DNA of 13,471 bases. Origin: Peptococcaceae bacterium BRH_c23 (GTDB taxonomy: Bacteria; Bacillota_B; Desulfitobacteriia; Desulfitobacteriales; Desulfitobacteriaceae). The stretch spans positions 1 through 13,471 of the forward strand of contig LADV01000345.1 in the NCBI GenBank assembly GCA_000961805.1, read 5' to 3'. How positions within the stretch are numbered: the first letter of the stretch is position 1; each line of letters begins with the position of its first letter. The notes beneath the pieces were generated by a model. The model was not told the origin of the DNA and ran no database searches. It was given only the letters and a program-made list of their open reading frames with translations. Shown here in pieces: positions 1 to 7,230 of this stretch. Both the position numbers and the translations under genes were made by a program.

Positions 1-617
1 GAGGATTTGCACAAATCCGAATTACCCTTGATTGCATTCAATAGTTTTGTAGCCGTTTTCTCTATCTTTTCTAATTTCAAATTATCAAAAATAGTATTAT
101 CTAAGATACCTAGTGCTTTCAAGCGAACAAGCGTCATATCATAGCTTACATTAAACGTTGTTTGAATCCTAGCTATGTCTAACCCATTCCAAATCTTGAT
201 ATTCTTATCATTAAGTTCCAGTCTCATGAATTTGAGGATTTTATCTGTCGGCATTAATATACAGGCTGCAAAATAATTAGCCTCAATTTCATCGTCATCT
301 CTATCGTTGAAATCATCATCTCGGATCATTGTTTTACCTTGCTCGGATAAATGTAAGCGTTGATGCCCCATTTCATGAGCAATAGAAAAAATTTCCCGTG
401 ATAAGATCTGCGAAGAATTCGAAAAGATAATTCTTTCTGTATCCTTAATTAAAGCGAATCCTAAAAACGATTCAGCGCCAATAGGGTATCGAATCACTCG
501 ATACCCCACTTTTTCAGCCGCTTCAAAAATATTTTGGAATCCATAATCCGTTACATTACATTCAACTCTTACATTTTCAGCCGCTCTTTCTATCACAAGT
601 TGCCTGCTTTTATTCAT
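1..617 (-). CDS. ImmA/IrrE-family metallo-endopeptidase, C-terminus cut by window edge
   Basis: About 205 codons are open from the ATG at 617 to the window edge, so the C-terminus lies outside. The translation holds the zinc motif HEMGH at about residues 87-91 (AHEMGHQRLH), followed about 25 residues later by EIEANYFAACILMP, the third-ligand region typical of the ImmA/IrrE (peptidase M78, COG2856) family. Known members cleave a partner Xre-type repressor, as ImmA does to ImmR in ICEBs1, or act as stress regulators in the IrrE manner. The start overlaps the end of the upstream HTH gene by 8 bp, which implies translational coupling and a repressor/anti-repressor pair. This pairing is typical of ICEs and prophages, and an integrase relic lies just beyond. 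The family assignment is firm; the substrate is inferred from the neighbour. Confidence 0.88.
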   Translation of the reverse strand, partial: MNKSRQLVIERAAENVRVECNVTDYGFQNIFEAAEKVGYRVIRYPIGAESFLGFALIKDTERIIFSNSSQILSREIFSIAHEMGHQRLHLSEQGKTMIRDDDFNDRDDDEIEANYFAACILMPTDKILKFMRLELNDKNIKIWNGLDIARIQTTFNVSYDMTLVRLKALGILDNTIFDNLKLEKIEKTATKLLNAIKGNSDLCKS

Positions 618-960
618 CGACATCAACCTGCCTCACGCTCTGGTATAGCTTTCGATGAGCATAAAATGTATCAATCATCTTGTTAATATATTCGAATCCA
701 TCTTCTTGAGTTGAATCATTCTTCGCTCTAAACATGGGTTGTTCCTGAGAAATGTTGTTGACAGACAATGTTATGTCTTCAACTTTAATCCCTAAAACTT
801 GGGCAACCGTCATAAGGCTAGCATAAGAAATATCGATTAAACCTTTCTCAAGCCTCGCATATTTTTGCCTTGAACATTTAATTTTTTCTGCAATCTGTTC
901 TTGAGTGAAGCCTTTGGCCTCTCTCAAACTTCGGATTCTTAATCCTAAAATTGCATTCAT
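610..960 (-). CDS. Xre-family helix-turn-helix transcriptional regulator
   Basis: This 116-residue protein has a Cro/CI-type HTH domain at about residues 5-62 (LRIRSLREAKGFTQEQIAEK, then SRQKYARLEKG and a VAQVLGI helix). The C-terminal tail of about 50 residues has no recognisable domain and may serve dimerisation or be the site of cleavage by the partner protease. The ATG at 960 is preceded by GGGAGGAG with about 7 nt spacing. It is the promoter-proximal gene of the pair and overlaps the ImmA-like gene by 8 bp. By analogy with ImmR/ImmA it probably represses its own promoter and genes of a mobile element that is now largely lost. The HTH assignment is secure; the role is inference from context. 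Confidence 0.88.
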   Translation of the reverse strand: MNAILGLRIRSLREAKGFTQEQIAEKIKCSRQKYARLEKGLIDISYASLMTVAQVLGIKVEDITLSVNNISQEQPMFRAKNDSTQEDGFEYINKMIDTFYAHRKLYQSVRQVDVDE

Positions 961-1019
961 GAATCTACTCCTCCCACATACTTATATTTGAACTCTATCC
1001 TACTAAAAAACTACAGGAT

Positions 1020-1098
1020 TGTTACATCACCATAACATCTTTACCTATTGTCTCAGTATCTATAGTTAAATTATACACCGTTATGTTACATTTTTATA
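1020..1098 (-). promoter_or_regulatory. Candidate promoter and operator of the HTH-ImmA pair
   Basis: On the minus strand a perfect TATAAT lies at 1075-1070, with a weak TATAAA 17 nt upstream at 1098-1093. The spacer contains GTAACATAAC. Downstream, TGTTA (1020-1024) and TAACA (1032-1036) form an inverted repeat that shares the GTTATG/GTAAC bases with the spacer motif. Two related motifs flanking a -10 box upstream of a repressor gene suggest autoregulation. No experimental or comparative support is available. Confidence 0.35.
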
Positions 1099-1169
1099 CC
1101 ATATTCTCAAAATTTGTTTTAATGGAAAAGACAGAACTATATATGTCTGATTTCACTTAAAACATTCCT

Positions 1170-1625
1170 AAACTACATTCAAAGGGCACAATACCCAGAA
1201 GCTCCAGCACTTACTTCAATGTTGCTTATATTTAAGGAAGATCTGCCGAGGCAACTCCATAGTATGGGAAATAATATTATCCTGACGGAGTCCTTCAACA
1301 ACTAGAGGATCAGCAAGAACATATATCCCCTGCTGAGTACATCCCCATCGTTCTTATTTTACGAGCATCCGTTTGGCGTATTTCCGATGTTCTCAGCCTC
1401 AAATTTGATGAATGCTTAGATCGAACCAGCCAAGGGTGGTACCTTTGCGGTGATATTGTTAAAACACAAGTTCTCAACCACCGTGTTTCCGATAACTGAT
1501 CAAGTAGCGGTCGTTGTACAAGCGGTTGTTGAAGAAGTTAAACAGAAAAGTACCTCTGACAACAACCCTAACAAACTTCTCTTTGTTCGCTTTGACGCTA
1601 GACGTAAGGGGCGTTGCCCAGAAGG
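1170..1625 (+). pseudogene. Decayed tyrosine recombinase/integrase (two frameshifts, C-terminus missing)
   Basis: Three consecutive reading-frame segments join into one phage-integrase-like protein. The first (about 1171-1280) reads YIQRAQYPEAPALTSMLLIF. The second (1281-1487) holds EYIPIVLILRAS then WRISDVLSLKFDECL, the region of the first catalytic Arg, and WYLCGDIVKTQVLNHRV. The third (from 1489) reads PITDQVAVVVQAVVEEV and ends near KLLFVRFDARRKGR. Restoring one C near 1281 and removing one T from the run at 1486-1488 repairs the frame. After about 1625 the similarity stops. The HxxR, second His and Tyr nucleophile are absent, so it cannot be active. It is probably the remains of the integrase of the element that carried the ImmA/HTH pair. 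The family call comes from motif recognition, not a search. Confidence 0.7.
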
Positions 1626-1728
1626 ATTTTTAAGTTTGTATTGGTATGACCAAGCATTTTTCTTAGGAGTGGGGCCACAAGTAATTCAGCTCCAATTAAT
1701 GCGGCAGCCGTGTTGCAAAGCGACAACT

Positions 1729-1929
1729 TCAATTTCTGATAACTGCTCCTTTGGCTATTAGAGTTTCAATTGCGTTAGAGATTTCCGTTGAATCGTCAGG
1801 AACACATATTTGTTCAATAATCTGACTTCCTAACGCCTCAAACTTTTTACTTACAACGGGTCCAAAACCGTCGACAATTCTTTAATGGAAAACTTCACTC
1901 CCAGTAACTACCAAGCCCTTTATAGTGTT
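1729..1929 (-). pseudogene. Remnant of a molybdopterin-binding (MoCF_biosynth-like) protein
   Basis: On the minus strand one frame reads KGLVVTGSEVFH, then a TAA stop (1882-1884), then RIVDGFGPVVSKKFEALGSQ, IIEQICVPDDSTEI and AIETLIAKGAVI, before ending at 1729. The pattern TGSEVxxGRIxDxFGPV, LGSxI, VPDD and LIxKGA matches the MogA/MoeA-like molybdopterin-binding proteins (PF00994 type), in which the next motif would be a TGG-containing loop. That loop and everything after it are missing. The stop replaces the usual Gly of the GRI motif. It lies just beyond torD on the same strand, so it may be the last gene of the molybdoenzyme operon in decay, or debris of a separate cofactor locus. The identification is by motif only. 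Confidence 0.55.
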
Positions 1930-1980
1930 TCAGCGGTAGTATGGACATTAAATCAGCTCGTTGAGGGGACACGCTGAAAC
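1927..1980. repeat. 9-bp perfect inverted repeat (GTTTCAGCG / CGCTGAAAC)
   Basis: GTTTCAGCG at 1927-1935 is matched by CGCTGAAAC at 1972-1980, 36 bp apart. It lies between the molybdopterin-binding relic and the end of torD. It could be a long-looped RNA structure or element termini. There is no T-tract, so it is not a convincing terminator. Confidence 0.35.
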
Positions 1981-2022
1981 CAGAATCGCGTTTTGTACAG
2001 ATACTATCGTTTTGATGATCTA

Positions 2023-2631
2023 CTACTCTTCAACTAGGGATTCCAGTCCAATACTTATGAGTTGGAAAAACGGTTCCGTAGAGTTAGCCCTCATAGTTTC
2101 AGCTAACGTCGGAATCCATTGCTGAAGGTGTTCACTTATAAACTCACTTTGATAGATCATCATTTCCTTAATATCTTTTTCAGCGCCGTCTTGCTGAACG
2201 AGCTCTAATAGCTTTTGTAAGAGAAACTGCATAAACTCTAACTCTGTAGCAACATGATCATCAGGAATGGAATACAAAGATTTTACGACCAGACCCGCTC
2301 GAAGATAGTGTTGTCTGACATTAACGGTGGTTTCTTGCATGAGCAGACCACTTCCACAGTAAACCGACTCATAAAGATTAACAGGCACATGCCCCGGAGC
2401 AAAAAATAATCGTTCATACTCCTGCGTTAAACTATTGAGGTACTGATCTAGACCAGACTTCTGAACGTTCTCTTGTATTTGCTGATGGATAGGAGAGCTC
2501 GTGTCACCCCAACTGCCCACAATTTCAAGGGCAGATTTTAGCCACTCGGTGCTCGGTTTTTCTCGAAAGAACGTAGAAAAGAAATTATAGAAATTAATTT
2601 GAGCTTTCAAATCCTGGATTGACAACTCCAT
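2023..2631 (-). CDS. TorD/DmsD-family molybdoenzyme maturation chaperone
   Basis: This cytoplasmic chaperone is predicted to bind the Tat signal or the apo form of the catalytic subunit encoded just upstream, holding it until the molybdenum cofactor is inserted. The 202-residue all-helical protein shows the family signatures: EYERLFFAPGHVPVNLYESVY at about 86-106 and, after a conserved YLRAGL, SIPDDHVATELEFMQFLL around 130-147 (the PDDH motif). The start chosen is the ATG at 2631, because AAAGGAGG lies 8 nt upstream; the frame stays open to 2673 but without a ribosome binding site. It is separated from the A-subunit gene by about 90 bp holding a strong hairpin, so its expression may be set below that of the enzyme. 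Family assignment is confident; dedication to this enzyme is inferred from position. Confidence 0.87.
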   Translation of the reverse strand: MELSIQDLKAQINFYNFFSTFFREKPSTEWLKSALEIVGSWGDTSSPIHQQIQENVQKSGLDQYLNSLTQEYERLFFAPGHVPVNLYESVYCGSGLLMQETTVNVRQHYLRAGLVVKSLYSIPDDHVATELEFMQFLLQKLLELVQQDGAEKDIKEMMIYQSEFISEHLQQWIPTLAETMRANSTEPFFQLISIGLESLVEE

Positions 2632-2690
2632 AACAGAGTCCTCCTTTGAGCTAAGTTGAAACACGATCAACATCTAAAAAGAATCGTCTA

Positions 2691-2714
2691 GGGGCTGACG
2701 AATCAGCCCCTTTT
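2691..2714. terminator. Strong hairpin between the A-subunit gene and torD
   Basis: GGGGCTGA (2691-2698), loop CGAA, TCAGCCCC (2703-2710) form a perfect 8-bp GC-rich stem followed on the plus strand by TTTT. Read on the minus strand, the direction of the operon, the stem is followed by TAGACGATTC and only then TTTTT. It may therefore be a leaky terminator or 3'-end stabiliser that lowers torD levels, or may block plus-strand transcription entering the operon. Confidence 0.55.
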
Positions 2715-2724
2715 CGTACGGTAA

Positions 2725-5541
2725 TTAGATCTTTTTAATCTTGACGATCATATCCGCATAGGCAGGCATTCCCATAAGCGGGCTTAAGCTATCCGGGTCT
2801 ACTAACATATTATGGCTCGGTGTATAATCCTTATGCTTATAAGTCCCACCAAGTCCAGGACTGAACCGACCACCCGTACCGAAGCCCATTTTTACGACTC
2901 CAGGCCGGATACCTTCACTGACGTAGACCTTACTCTTAACAGACCGCTTTAAGGGATTCTCAATTTCGATCATATCCCCAGTTTTCAGTCCCAGCTTCGC
3001 TGCATCTTGCGAGTGCATGAGCACGGTTCCGACACACCAGGTATTGGCTTTAAATTTTTTGTTTTTAAGCTCAAAGCCTTCTTTTTTCGCAGGGTTTGCC
3101 TCGAGAATTTCATGTTCAAACGCATTGTTAAGTGGCATATAAATACCTTCGCAGGGGGTTTGGGCTAACCACGGGATCATTTGGGTTCCGCTCATTGCCT
3201 GATGTACCCGGCCGACAATGAGTTGGAACGGAAATTCTTCGGCATACTTTTTATATTTCGGGTTCGTATGGGGGTTCCAGGTGGTTTCGAACCAATAGAA
3301 GGTTGAGGGCAGACGATCCCAACCAATCTCCTTCATTCCTCTCGGTAGATCCAATCCAGCCTGGATCTTTTGATCGATAGCAGAGTACAAATTAAACTTA
3401 AACTCAATAAGCTTGGTTTTTGTATTCGGGAAGGCTTTGTTCGCTACATAGTCCATACTCGTTGCATCAAACTTACGATAGCGGTACCAGCTCATCGGCC
3501 AAACAGCAACACCCTTGTTTTTCCTAAGCCACTCGACAGTAACCGCTTCTCCTTTAATTTCTTTCTTTTCATTGTCAATGGTTACTCGACCAGCCTCTAG
3601 TGAATCGGGAGTTCCGATCAGCTTGTAGCCTTCTGGAAGCTTCGGATAAGGAAGCGGCTGTCCAACATTATACTTACCCGGAGAGGGTTTTAGCATTTCA
3701 TTAACAAAGTCCTCTTGACTCTTGTATTTCTCCCAGAAGTCTTTGGGTTGAATATCCTTGTCTCCAAGCTCATAGAGCTTTTTGGCAATGAGATTCATAA
3801 TCTCTGTCGGGGGTTTAGACTCGTGAAGTGGCTTAATCACTTCATCTCTTAAATAAATCATAGGATGGGGCGGATAGATGTCACTTAGGCTCATTCGCTC
3901 TGCGTAACTAGCCTCAGGTAGAATGACATCTGCATAAAGAGCACTTTCCAGATAGATGGTATCAATCGTCACCATGAGCTCGACCTTATATTCGCCGGAG
4001 GGCTCTTTGGCGGTCAGTGCTTCTTGCCAACGATAGGGCGCGCTTCCTGTAACAACCGCATTTCCAGTACGCTGAAGAAACGCTTTGATTGGATATTTAT
4101 GGCCTTTGAACGCTCCGTACTTTAACGAAACTCCTTCCATGAAAAGCTTGGGAAAGTCCCCAACGACATCATCCCAAGCAACAGGCCAGTCACCAAAAAG
4201 ATCCATGTGGAGCTGCTCAACATCGCCCTCTACCTCTACACCATTCACTGTGCGCATAATTTTTTTCTTTTTAAAGTCTTTACCTGTTGCACTTCCACCC
4301 TTATCGGATTTGGTGATTTCAGTATCGACAACGCCTCCAGGTACATCAAAATTTCCAGTAATCACGTTAAGCGTTGCCATCAAGATTGAGGCCACATAAC
4401 CGTTGTAATGATGTCCCGGACTTTGCATACCGCAAACGAGTGCAGCCGGTTTCGTGCTGCCATACATATGGCTAAGCTCAATAATTTGCTCCTTTTCAAT
4501 ACCTGTTCGTGCCGCACACCACTCAAGACTGAAATAAGGCAAGTTTGTGATCGGATCAATTTTGGTCCACCAAGCTTTGAAGGCTTCTAAATACTCGTCC
4601 CATCCTTCGCTGTACTTTTTGAAGTCCCAATCAATATAACGGCGATCAATACTATTAGGGTTATCGTTTTCTAAGATATAACGTAACATCCCAGCAAAAA
4701 GCTCACCATCTGTTCCCGGACGAATCGGCAACCACAGATCGGCTTGAGAGCCGGTATTTGTTAACGCTGGGTCAACGACTATAATTTTACACCCATTGTC
4801 CACTTTTGCGGCGAGTGTTCCCCGACTTTCATAGTTAATCCGGGTCGCCACAAAGGGGTTCCAGCCGACATAGATTATCAACTTATTTTTGTAAGTCATG
4901 TCCTTTTTCAAGGTTCCGTCAGGTTGACGGACAAATACGGGACGCATGACATCTGGCTCAACTCGTTTTCCTCCAAACATCAGCTTGGGTCCGTGGCGGC
5001 GAGGAGTATCACAAATGGCACCATGTTCCACAACATTAGGTGTCCCAAAGGCAAAGAATAGACGCCAATACTGGTCTCGGTCTGTTACATCCCCAGCATC
5101 CATAATGACACTTTCCGGGCCATGCTCCTTCTTAATCTTGGTTAATTTATTTCCAATATAGTCAATAGCCTCATCCCAAGTGGCTTTGCGGAACTTACCT
5201 TCGCCTCTTTCTCCTTCACGGATCATGGGGTATTTGATGCGATCAGGCGAGTAGACCAGTTGAACTCCAGAAGCACCCTTAGCACAACAAGTGCCATCAT
5301 TAAACGGTACTGCCTTATTGCCATATATCTTGGTCAGACGACCATCCTTCACCCACATTTCCAGGCCACATTCACTCGGACACATTACGTCTGCTGTATA
5401 TTTAACGTCTACGCCTTGGTTTTTTAGACTTTCTAGTTCATCTGCTTTGACTGGGCGTAGTTGAAAGAGCCCAGCCGTACCTAATGTCGCTGCCGCAGCC
5501 CCTGCGCCAGTCCATTTTAAGAACGAACGTCTGTTCATCAT
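2725..5541 (-). CDS. Tat-exported molybdopterin oxidoreductase, catalytic subunit A of a Psr/Phs/Ttr/Arr-like reductase
   Basis: Catalytic subunit of a CISM respiratory oxidoreductase, 938 residues with a bis-MGD cofactor and one [4Fe-4S] cluster, acting outside the membrane. The start is the ATG at 5541 (MMNRRSFLK), with AAAGGAGG 8 nt upstream. The open frame to 5601 overlaps the NrfD gene and lacks a ribosome binding site. A twin-arginine signal (R4 R5, RRSFLK, then an Ala/Gly-rich stretch) probably ends near VKA at 31-33. The cluster motif reads D51-x2-C54-x3-C58-x27-C86, so Asp replaces the usual first Cys. FGTPNVVEHGAICDTPRR places Cys177 as the likely Mo ligand. The molybdopterin dinucleotide-binding C-terminal domain starts at about 770 (FQLIVGRVHQAMSGTQM). 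The substrate is unknown. Sulfur oxyanions, polysulfide or arsenate are possible; the B-C-A gene order resembles ttrBCA. Confidence 0.9.
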   Translation of the reverse strand: MMNRRSFLKWTGAGAAAATLGTAGLFQLRPVKADELESLKNQGVDVKYTADVMCPSECGLEMWVKDGRLTKIYGNKAVPFNDGTCCAKGASGVQLVYSPDRIKYPMIREGERGEGKFRKATWDEAIDYIGNKLTKIKKEHGPESVIMDAGDVTDRDQYWRLFFAFGTPNVVEHGAICDTPRRHGPKLMFGGKRVEPDVMRPVFVRQPDGTLKKDMTYKNKLIIYVGWNPFVATRINYESRGTLAAKVDNGCKIIVVDPALTNTGSQADLWLPIRPGTDGELFAGMLRYILENDNPNSIDRRYIDWDFKKYSEGWDEYLEAFKAWWTKIDPITNLPYFSLEWCAARTGIEKEQIIELSHMYGSTKPAALVCGMQSPGHHYNGYVASILMATLNVITGNFDVPGGVVDTEITKSDKGGSATGKDFKKKKIMRTVNGVEVEGDVEQLHMDLFGDWPVAWDDVVGDFPKLFMEGVSLKYGAFKGHKYPIKAFLQRTGNAVVTGSAPYRWQEALTAKEPSGEYKVELMVTIDTIYLESALYADVILPEASYAERMSLSDIYPPHPMIYLRDEVIKPLHESKPPTEIMNLIAKKLYELGDKDIQPKDFWEKYKSQEDFVNEMLKPSPGKYNVGQPLPYPKLPEGYKLIGTPDSLEAGRVTIDNEKKEIKGEAVTVEWLRKNKGVAVWPMSWYRYRKFDATSMDYVANKAFPNTKTKLIEFKFNLYSAIDQKIQAGLDLPRGMKEIGWDRLPSTFYWFETTWNPHTNPKYKKYAEEFPFQLIVGRVHQAMSGTQMIPWLAQTPCEGIYMPLNNAFEHEILEANPAKKEGFELKNKKFKANTWCVGTVLMHSQDAAKLGLKTGDMIEIENPLKRSVKSKVYVSEGIRPGVVKMGFGTGGRFSPGLGGTYKHKDYTPSHNMLVDPDSLSPLMGMPAYADMIVKIKKI

Positions 5542-5560
5542 ACCTTTAGCCTCCTTTATT

Positions 5561-6499
5561 TTAGTTCCACAAGCCGGCCGCTTGGATTCCAACTCCAACA
5601 ATGCTAAAGCGCAGCAAGAGTCCTCCTAGTATTACAAGTAGAGCACCAATCATTAACACAGGTTTTTTGTTGAGTGAGGGTTTATTTAATAAGACTAAGG
5701 GAACCAGAATCCCGAGCAGAATATCTCCGATCAAATACACAGGATCTTTCCATAAAAGTTCTAACGCTTTTTGTCCTTGCAAGCTCGTTGCACCGAGTGT
5801 AATCCACTGAGAGATCACAAAGAAGATTTCTAAGGCTAAAGCACCTTGGATAATTTTCACTAACGTTCGAACGGTCTTCTCTTCAGGCTTCTTGTTCAAA
5901 TACACGATCAGCACGAGCGCTGCGCCCGTGACGACAGCCGAGGTCAGGAAATAACCAGGCAATAGCGCGCTGTTCCACAAGACATTTCCTTTCACGACTC
6001 CCAGCAGGAAAGCCGTGTAGAGATCAGCAAGTAACGCTAAACTTAAGGTTAGGATCGATAGCCCACGGAACCCAAATCCAGAAGTGCTTTGGCTTTGGCT
6101 TGTGCTGGCACTCTCTTGAACTCCTTTAAGTACCGGAATAGAGATTCCTTGACTCAATGCCAAACGCGCAATATACCATAGTAAGCAGAGCGGATAGAGA
6201 ATGATCAGCCAAGTCCCCCAAGAAATGACGGACATAGGATTAAAATTAACTAACAAATGCCAAAACCTTAACGGCTGATGCAAATCAGCGAGCAATAAAA
6301 AAGGTACAGGGATAAAGGCTAATAAACTTGTGATAGCGGCAGGAAAAGCAAGAGTTTTAAAGCGCTCCGATCGAAAAACTGTGTAAAGTGCTGATATGCA
6401 CAAAGCGCCGACGCTTAACCCTTTGAAGAATATATATAAGGGAACCAAATAATTCCACGGACTAGCATTCACAACAACATATACATCATGTGTGCTCAC
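5561..6499 (-). CDS. NrfD/PsrC-like membrane quinol-interacting subunit C
   Basis: Integral membrane subunit that anchors the A-B dimer and passes electrons from menaquinol to the iron-sulfur subunit. The 312 residues contain about eight hydrophobic helices (for example near 17-40, 50-70, 92-112, 148-170, 178-205, 215-240, 252-272 and 280-303). The motif LADLHQPLRFWHLLVNFNP at about 70-88 followed by SVISWGTW is the typical NrfD family signature near the quinol site. A polar, serine-rich loop (about 127-140) splits the protein. The start is GTG at 6499, 2 nt after the stop of the B gene, with AGGGGG about 9 nt upstream. No earlier in-frame start is plausible. It is followed after 19 nt by the A gene. 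No haem-binding pattern is evident, as expected for NrfD proteins. Confidence 0.88.
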   Translation of the reverse strand: MSTHDVYVVVNASPWNYLVPLYIFFKGLSVGALCISALYTVFRSERFKTLAFPAAITSLLAFIPVPFLLLADLHQPLRFWHLLVNFNPMSVISWGTWLIILYPLCLLWYIARLALSQGISIPVLKGVQESASTSQSQSTSGFGFRGLSILTLSLALLADLYTAFLLGVVKGNVLWNSALLPGYFLTSAVVTGAALVLIVYLNKKPEEKTVRTLVKIIQGALALEIFFVISQWITLGATSLQGQKALELLWKDPVYLIGDILLGILVPLVLLNKPSLNKKPVLMIGALLVILGGLLLRFSIVGVGIQAAGLWN

Positions 6500-6501
6500 T
6501 C

Positions 6502-7089
6502 TTATTTACCCCCTTTATTAGGCAGTTTGTTAATCTCCGCATCAATATAGAAGATATGCGGGTTCGTACCTAAGTCCGGACGGAGGGTTTGAACCCCATT
6601 TAATGTAATATACTGAGAAATTTCACTCAGAGGATCATTGAGATCTCCGAATATACGTGCCTTTCCCATACAGTTGTGGACACAGGCCGGTTCTAATCCC
6701 AATTCCACTCGGTGGTCACAGAACGTACATTTATCAGCAACTTTTAACCCCTCATGCAAATAACGAGCAGAATAAGGACAAGCTACGATGCAGTATCCGC
6801 AGCCGATACACCGTTTTTGATTCACCAGCACAATTCCATCCTCATTCTTGTAACTGGCTTTAACCGGACAGACCGTAACACAAGGCGCATTTTCACAATG
6901 GTTACATAGTTTTGGAATAAAATTGCGTTTGACCTTCGGAAACACTCCCCGTTCCGTCATGTCAACCCAAGACCGGAATCCATCATAAGTGACTCCATTT
7001 TCCATTTTGCAACTAATGGTACAAGACATGCAACCAACACACTTCCGTGTGTCAATAACCATACCATAGCGCTTTTTCTCTGTTGGCAT
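6502..7089 (-). CDS. Four-[4Fe-4S] ferredoxin-like electron-transfer subunit B
   Basis: Electron wire between the NrfD subunit and the molybdopterin subunit. The 195-residue protein has 16 cysteines in four groups: C17/20/23/27, C62/65/70/74, C94/97/100/104 and C121/124/136/140. This is the interleaved pattern of DmsB/PsrB/TtrB-type subunits, which bind four [4Fe-4S] clusters. There is no N-terminal signal, so export is expected by hitch-hiking with the Tat substrate A, as known for the family. AAGGAGG lies about 11 nt before the ATG. It is the first gene of the B-C-A-chaperone operon and sits 141 bp after the response regulator stop, with a hairpin and a heptamer cluster between. All cluster ligands are intact. 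Confidence 0.92.
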   Translation of the reverse strand: MPTEKKRYGMVIDTRKCVGCMSCTISCKMENGVTYDGFRSWVDMTERGVFPKVKRNFIPKLCNHCENAPCVTVCPVKASYKNEDGIVLVNQKRCIGCGYCIVACPYSARYLHEGLKVADKCTFCDHRVELGLEPACVHNCMGKARIFGDLNDPLSEISQYITLNGVQTLRPDLGTNPHIFYIDAEINKLPNKGGK

Positions 7090-7139
7090 CTTGGCATCTC
7101 CTCCTTAAGAAAATACTTTGTTTCACATATAAGTATATG

Positions 7140-7174
7140 AAAAAGGAATCCCCTCGTATATCAAGGAGATTCCT
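7140..7174 (-). terminator. Rho-independent terminator-like hairpin after the sensory operon
   Basis: On the minus strand AGGAATCTCC (7174-7165), an 11-nt loop and GGGGATTCCT (7153-7144) form a 10-bp stem with one G-T wobble, followed by a short T-run. It lies between the regulator gene and the enzyme operon. It probably limits read-through and so makes the enzyme operon depend on its own promoter, which must lie in or just after the hairpin. Only weak -35/-10 matches are visible there (TTGATA in the loop, TATACT downstream with too long a spacer). Confidence 0.6.
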
Positions 7175-7189
7175 AGTCTTCTTCCCTCA

Positions 7190-7222
7190 AATCCCTAGGA
7201 TAGCTACTAGGGATTTCCCTAG
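7190..7222. promoter_or_regulatory. Cluster of three TCCCTAG heptamers, candidate response-regulator operator
   Basis: TCCCTAG occurs at 7193-7199 and 7216-7222, and its complement CTAGGGA at 7207-7213. The last two make a perfect 7-2-7 palindrome (CTAGGGA-TT-TCCCTAG). The first two extend to a perfect 10-bp inverted repeat (AAATCCCTAG / CTAGGGATTT, 8-nt gap). NarL-type regulators are known to bind heptamer pairs in 7-2-7 geometry, although with a different consensus. The cluster sits about 120-140 bp upstream of the B-subunit start. The two palindromes share the central arm and could also form alternative RNA hairpins. Confidence 0.5.
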
Positions 7223-7230
7223 TTTAATAA

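Noticed and set aside
1625..1728. Minus-strand stretch reading NTAAALIGAELLVAPLLRKM as a further gene fragment
   Set aside because: It is short, lacks a start, and I could not tie it to any family; it may be the continuation of the debris beside it.
1450..1761. Open frame of 103 codons on the plus strand as an intact gene
   Set aside because: Its front half is the third frame segment of the broken integrase; the rest lacks any family features and the ATG has no ribosome binding site.
2034..2042. CTAGGGATT at the end of torD as another regulator heptamer
   Set aside because: It lies within coding sequence at the far end of the operon as a single copy without its palindromic partner, most likely chance.
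2725..5541. Calling the enzyme ArrA, TtrA or PhsA by name
   Set aside because: Gene order and sensor type point in different directions and no substrate-diagnostic motif is certain; a specific symbol would be a guess.
5542..5601. Longer N-terminus for the molybdopterin subunit starting at 5601
   Set aside because: It would put residues in front of the twin-arginine signal, overlaps the NrfD gene, and ignores the AAAGGAGG located for the ATG at 5541.
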